A DNA stretch of 64,000 nt from Natronomonas moolapensis 8.8.11 (GTDB taxonomy: Archaea > Halobacteriota > Halobacteria > Halobacteriales > Haloarculaceae). A program made the position numbers and the translations under genes. Of the stretch, positions 62,887-64,000 are shown piece by piece. The stretch covers positions 2,418,001 through 2,482,000 of the forward strand of contig NC_020388.1 in NCBI RefSeq assembly GCF_000591055.1. The letters are read 5' to 3'. The first letter of the stretch is position 1; every line of letters begins with the position of its first letter. The notes under the pieces were generated by a model. It made no database searches, had not been told where the DNA came from, and was given only the letters and a program-made list of their open reading frames with translations.

Positions 62887-63336
62887 TCACGGCGCGGCGG
62901 CGGCCGTGTCGTCGGCGTTCGGGTCGAACGTGAGGTTGATAACGAGTTCGTCGAACCAGACGACTGGACGCTTACACTGGCCGTCTTCCTCGAAGAAAAT
63001 GATGCCCAACTGGGCGAGCCGGCTGAGTTCCTCGTGGACGTTCTTTACGTCCCGGTCGACGACCCGCGCAGTCTCGTTGATGCTGGCTGGACCTTCTTGA
63101 CGGATGGCTTCGATGAGATCGAGGACGCGCGGCGTCAACGTCGCCATTAGGTCGTCATAGCTAGGGAACGAGAGTGTCGGCGTGGAATCCACCGCGTCGC
63201 CCCGTTCGAGCGCTTCGATCCCGTCGGTGACGTCGTCGTGAAACTCGTCGGAGGACTTCACGGTCACGACGAGGGTCGATTCGGCCCGAAGCTGTTCGCG
63301 CTCCATCGGGTGCAGCGGCGGCGTGGTATCGTTCAT
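62887..63336 (-). CDS. HVO_A0114-like winged-helix DNA-binding protein (likely antitoxin/regulator)
   Basis: The 149-residue protein carries a winged helix: LMATLTPRVLDLIEAIRQEG near residue 63, then PASINETARVVDRDVKNVHEE and LAQLGIIFFEEDGQCKRPVVW. This matches the HVO_A0114 family found in haloarchaea, usually beside a TumE-type protein. It lies 24 bases after the tumE-like gene on the same strand and probably represses the shared promoter and neutralises the partner. A GTG at 63345 is an alternative start. Confidence 0.78.
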   Translation of the reverse strand: MNDTTPPLHPMEREQLRAESTLVVTVKSSDEFHDDVTDGIEALERGDAVDSTPTLSFPSYDDLMATLTPRVLDLIEAIRQEGPASINETARVVDRDVKNVHEELSRLAQLGIIFFEEDGQCKRPVVWFDELVINLTFDPNADDTAAAAP

Positions 63337-63360
63337 GAGTATCACCGTGGTGTGACGGCC

Positions 63361-63705
63361 TCACTCGACCTCGAGTTCGGACTTTGGGGCCTCGCTCCAG
63401 AACCGTGCCCAGAGTTCGACCATCCCGGGGAATTCGATGATGTCGGGGCCGGAGCCCGGTGCGACGTGCCGTTCGTGTCCTTTGGTATCTTCATGAGAGT
63501 TATCGTAGCGACGAATCGTCCCGTCCTCGAGCGTGCGGGGCGGGTCCGGCTCCGTCGCACCGTAGTGGAATTTGTAGGCCCACCCAGACGGGTACGCGTC
63601 GTGATCGGTACGCATGGTGAACACGCGGATGACGGTCCCGTCGGGGTACGTCCGTCCCTCGCTCACGCCATCGAGGTCGTCGTCAGTCAGCGAGGCTATC
63701 CTCAC
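63361..63705 (-). CDS. TumE-family toxin-like protein
   Basis: The 114-residue protein begins with GTG (MRIASLTDDDLDGVSEGRTY). It has the TumE/DUF6516-like core: DGTVIRVFTMRTDHDAYPSG, WAYKFHYGATE, and TIRRYDNSHEDTKGHERHV. These proteins pair with an HTH partner in toxin-antitoxin-like modules; the mode of action is not well known. The operator covers its leaderless promoter. Confidence 0.78.
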   Translation of the reverse strand: MRIASLTDDDLDGVSEGRTYPDGTVIRVFTMRTDHDAYPSGWAYKFHYGATEPDPPRTLEDGTIRRYDNSHEDTKGHERHVAPGSGPDIIEFPGMVELWARFWSEAPKSELEVE

Positions 63706-63706
63706 T

Positions 63707-63742
63707 TATTGGTGCGTGGACCAATATAATGAGTCTATTGGT
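63707..63742 (-). promoter_or_regulatory. Palindromic operator at the tumE promoter
   Basis: tattggt (63707-63713) and accaata (63720-63726) form a perfect 7-bp inverted repeat with a 6-base spacer, starting two bases before the tumE GTG. A second tattggt lies at 63736-63742. On the minus strand attatattgg (complement of 63721-63730) is the TATA box, so a repressor bound here would cover it. The AT content of this short region is high for the genome. Confidence 0.7.
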
Positions 63743-63778
63743 CAGAAGGACAATCGACAAACCCGTCTGCCCTGATCC

Positions 63779-64000
63779 TCACCCGAGGTCGAACTCGAGT
63801 CGATCGCCCGCCTCGACGCCGTGTCGCGTCGTCCACTCGTAGTTCACCTCGAGGACGTACTGTCCCCGACCGGGATACGCCTGGTCGTTGCCGACCTCGT
63901 CGGGACCGGGGGCGGGCGCGTGATGGATTTTAGTGATCGTGCCCGCCGAGTCCGCGTAGACGATGTCGATCCCGAAGTCCATCCGCCGCATCACGAACGT
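63779..64000 (-). CDS. DUF192 family protein (5' end cut by window edge)
   Basis: Only the C-terminal 73 residues are seen. MRRMDFGIDIVYADSAGTIT, KIHHAPAPGPDE and YVLEVNYEWTTRHGVEAGDRL match the DUF192 core (pattern: fp.dvvflD..G.v......p, then VLE...G...g...Gd). The frame continues past the window end, so its start is not visible. These proteins are small, often exported and of unknown function. Confidence 0.8.
   Translation of the reverse strand, partial: TFVMRRMDFGIDIVYADSAGTITKIHHAPAPGPDEVGNDQAYPGRGQYVLEVNYEWTTRHGVEAGDRLEFDLG

Noticed and set aside
1-64000. tRNA, rRNA, insertion sequence, integrase or prophage genes
   Set aside because: I looked for T-arm consensus, transposase motifs and phage proteins and found none that I could support.

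Overview
The window is a piece of a haloarchaeal (class Halobacteria) chromosome. The DNA is strongly GC-rich and the proteins are acidic. Exported proteins carry twin-arginine lipobox signals (RR followed by an AGC lipobox). Promoters show archaeal TATA boxes about 25-30 bases before start codons that often lack a leader. Marker genes are archaeal: TFB, thermosome, an RFC small subunit paralogue, S17e, cofD, the tRNA G10 methyltransferase and 2-oxoacid:ferredoxin oxidoreductase. I cannot name the genus. Both ends cut genes: an HD-domain hydrolase at the left edge and a DUF192 protein at the right edge.

Layout. 0.6-3.8 kb: an overlapping operon of cofD (coenzyme F420), a Dus/PyrD-like TIM barrel, a CitG-like triphosphoribosyl-dephospho-CoA synthase and a DUF447 protein. 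4.0-6.8 kb: a Zn/Mn ABC importer behind a DtxR-type box. 6.8-17.8 kb: a complete urea module, with urease ureBCAGDEF on the minus strand and, diverging from it, the urea ABC importer urtABCDE on the plus strand; a 52-residue membrane protein lies at the junction. 17.9-20.5 kb: S17e, asd, a lipoprotein and a cyclase. 20.5-23.6 kb: phosphate regulation, with pstB and phoU but no pstSCA, facing an AbrB-PhoU regulator. 23.7-26.5 kb: pyrG, guaAb and a small Rossmann-like protein. 26.9-28.8 kb: intact trkA followed by a wrecked trkH. 28.8-32.4 kb: an FNT channel fused to two USP domains, a 21-bp palindrome, TFB and a flavin reductase. 32.6-37.2 kb: korAB, a nicotinamidase-like hydrolase and aspS. 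38.0-40.6 kb: hemC, uroporphyrinogen-III methyltransferase and hemD. 40.7-42.6 kb: an RFC paralogue and trmG10. 42.6-43.5 kb: a gene-poor repeat-rich stretch with a 19-bp-period array of TATA-like elements. 43.5-46.3 kb: a zinc-finger protein, DUF2237, and a TusA/SQR/DUF1641 sulfur module. 46.5-54.7 kb: a large sensor kinase, GNAT, photolyase, a Dim2-like KH protein and the thermosome. 55-59 kb: an aminotransferase and a NitT/Tau-type ABC importer. 59.1-64 kb: a surface protein, a lipoprotein, a TumE/HVO_A0114-type toxin-antitoxin pair and DUF192.

How it fits together. Most blocks are tight operons with 4-base ATGA or GTGA overlaps. Urea import and hydrolysis give an ammonia supply. The haem block makes uroporphyrinogen III and its precorrin-2 branch. 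KorAB feeds reduced ferredoxin from 2-oxoacids.

No wholly new system is certain here. The best candidates for a second look are the cofD/CitG-like/DUF447 operon as an unassigned cofactor pathway, the TATA-box array at 43.2 kb, a 22-residue ORF joined by ATGA overlaps to both cobA and hemD, the 21-bp palindrome between the FNT-USP gene and TFB, the decayed trkH, and several in-gene and intergenic tandem repeats. I recognised no tRNA, rRNA, CRISPR array, insertion sequence or replication origin.
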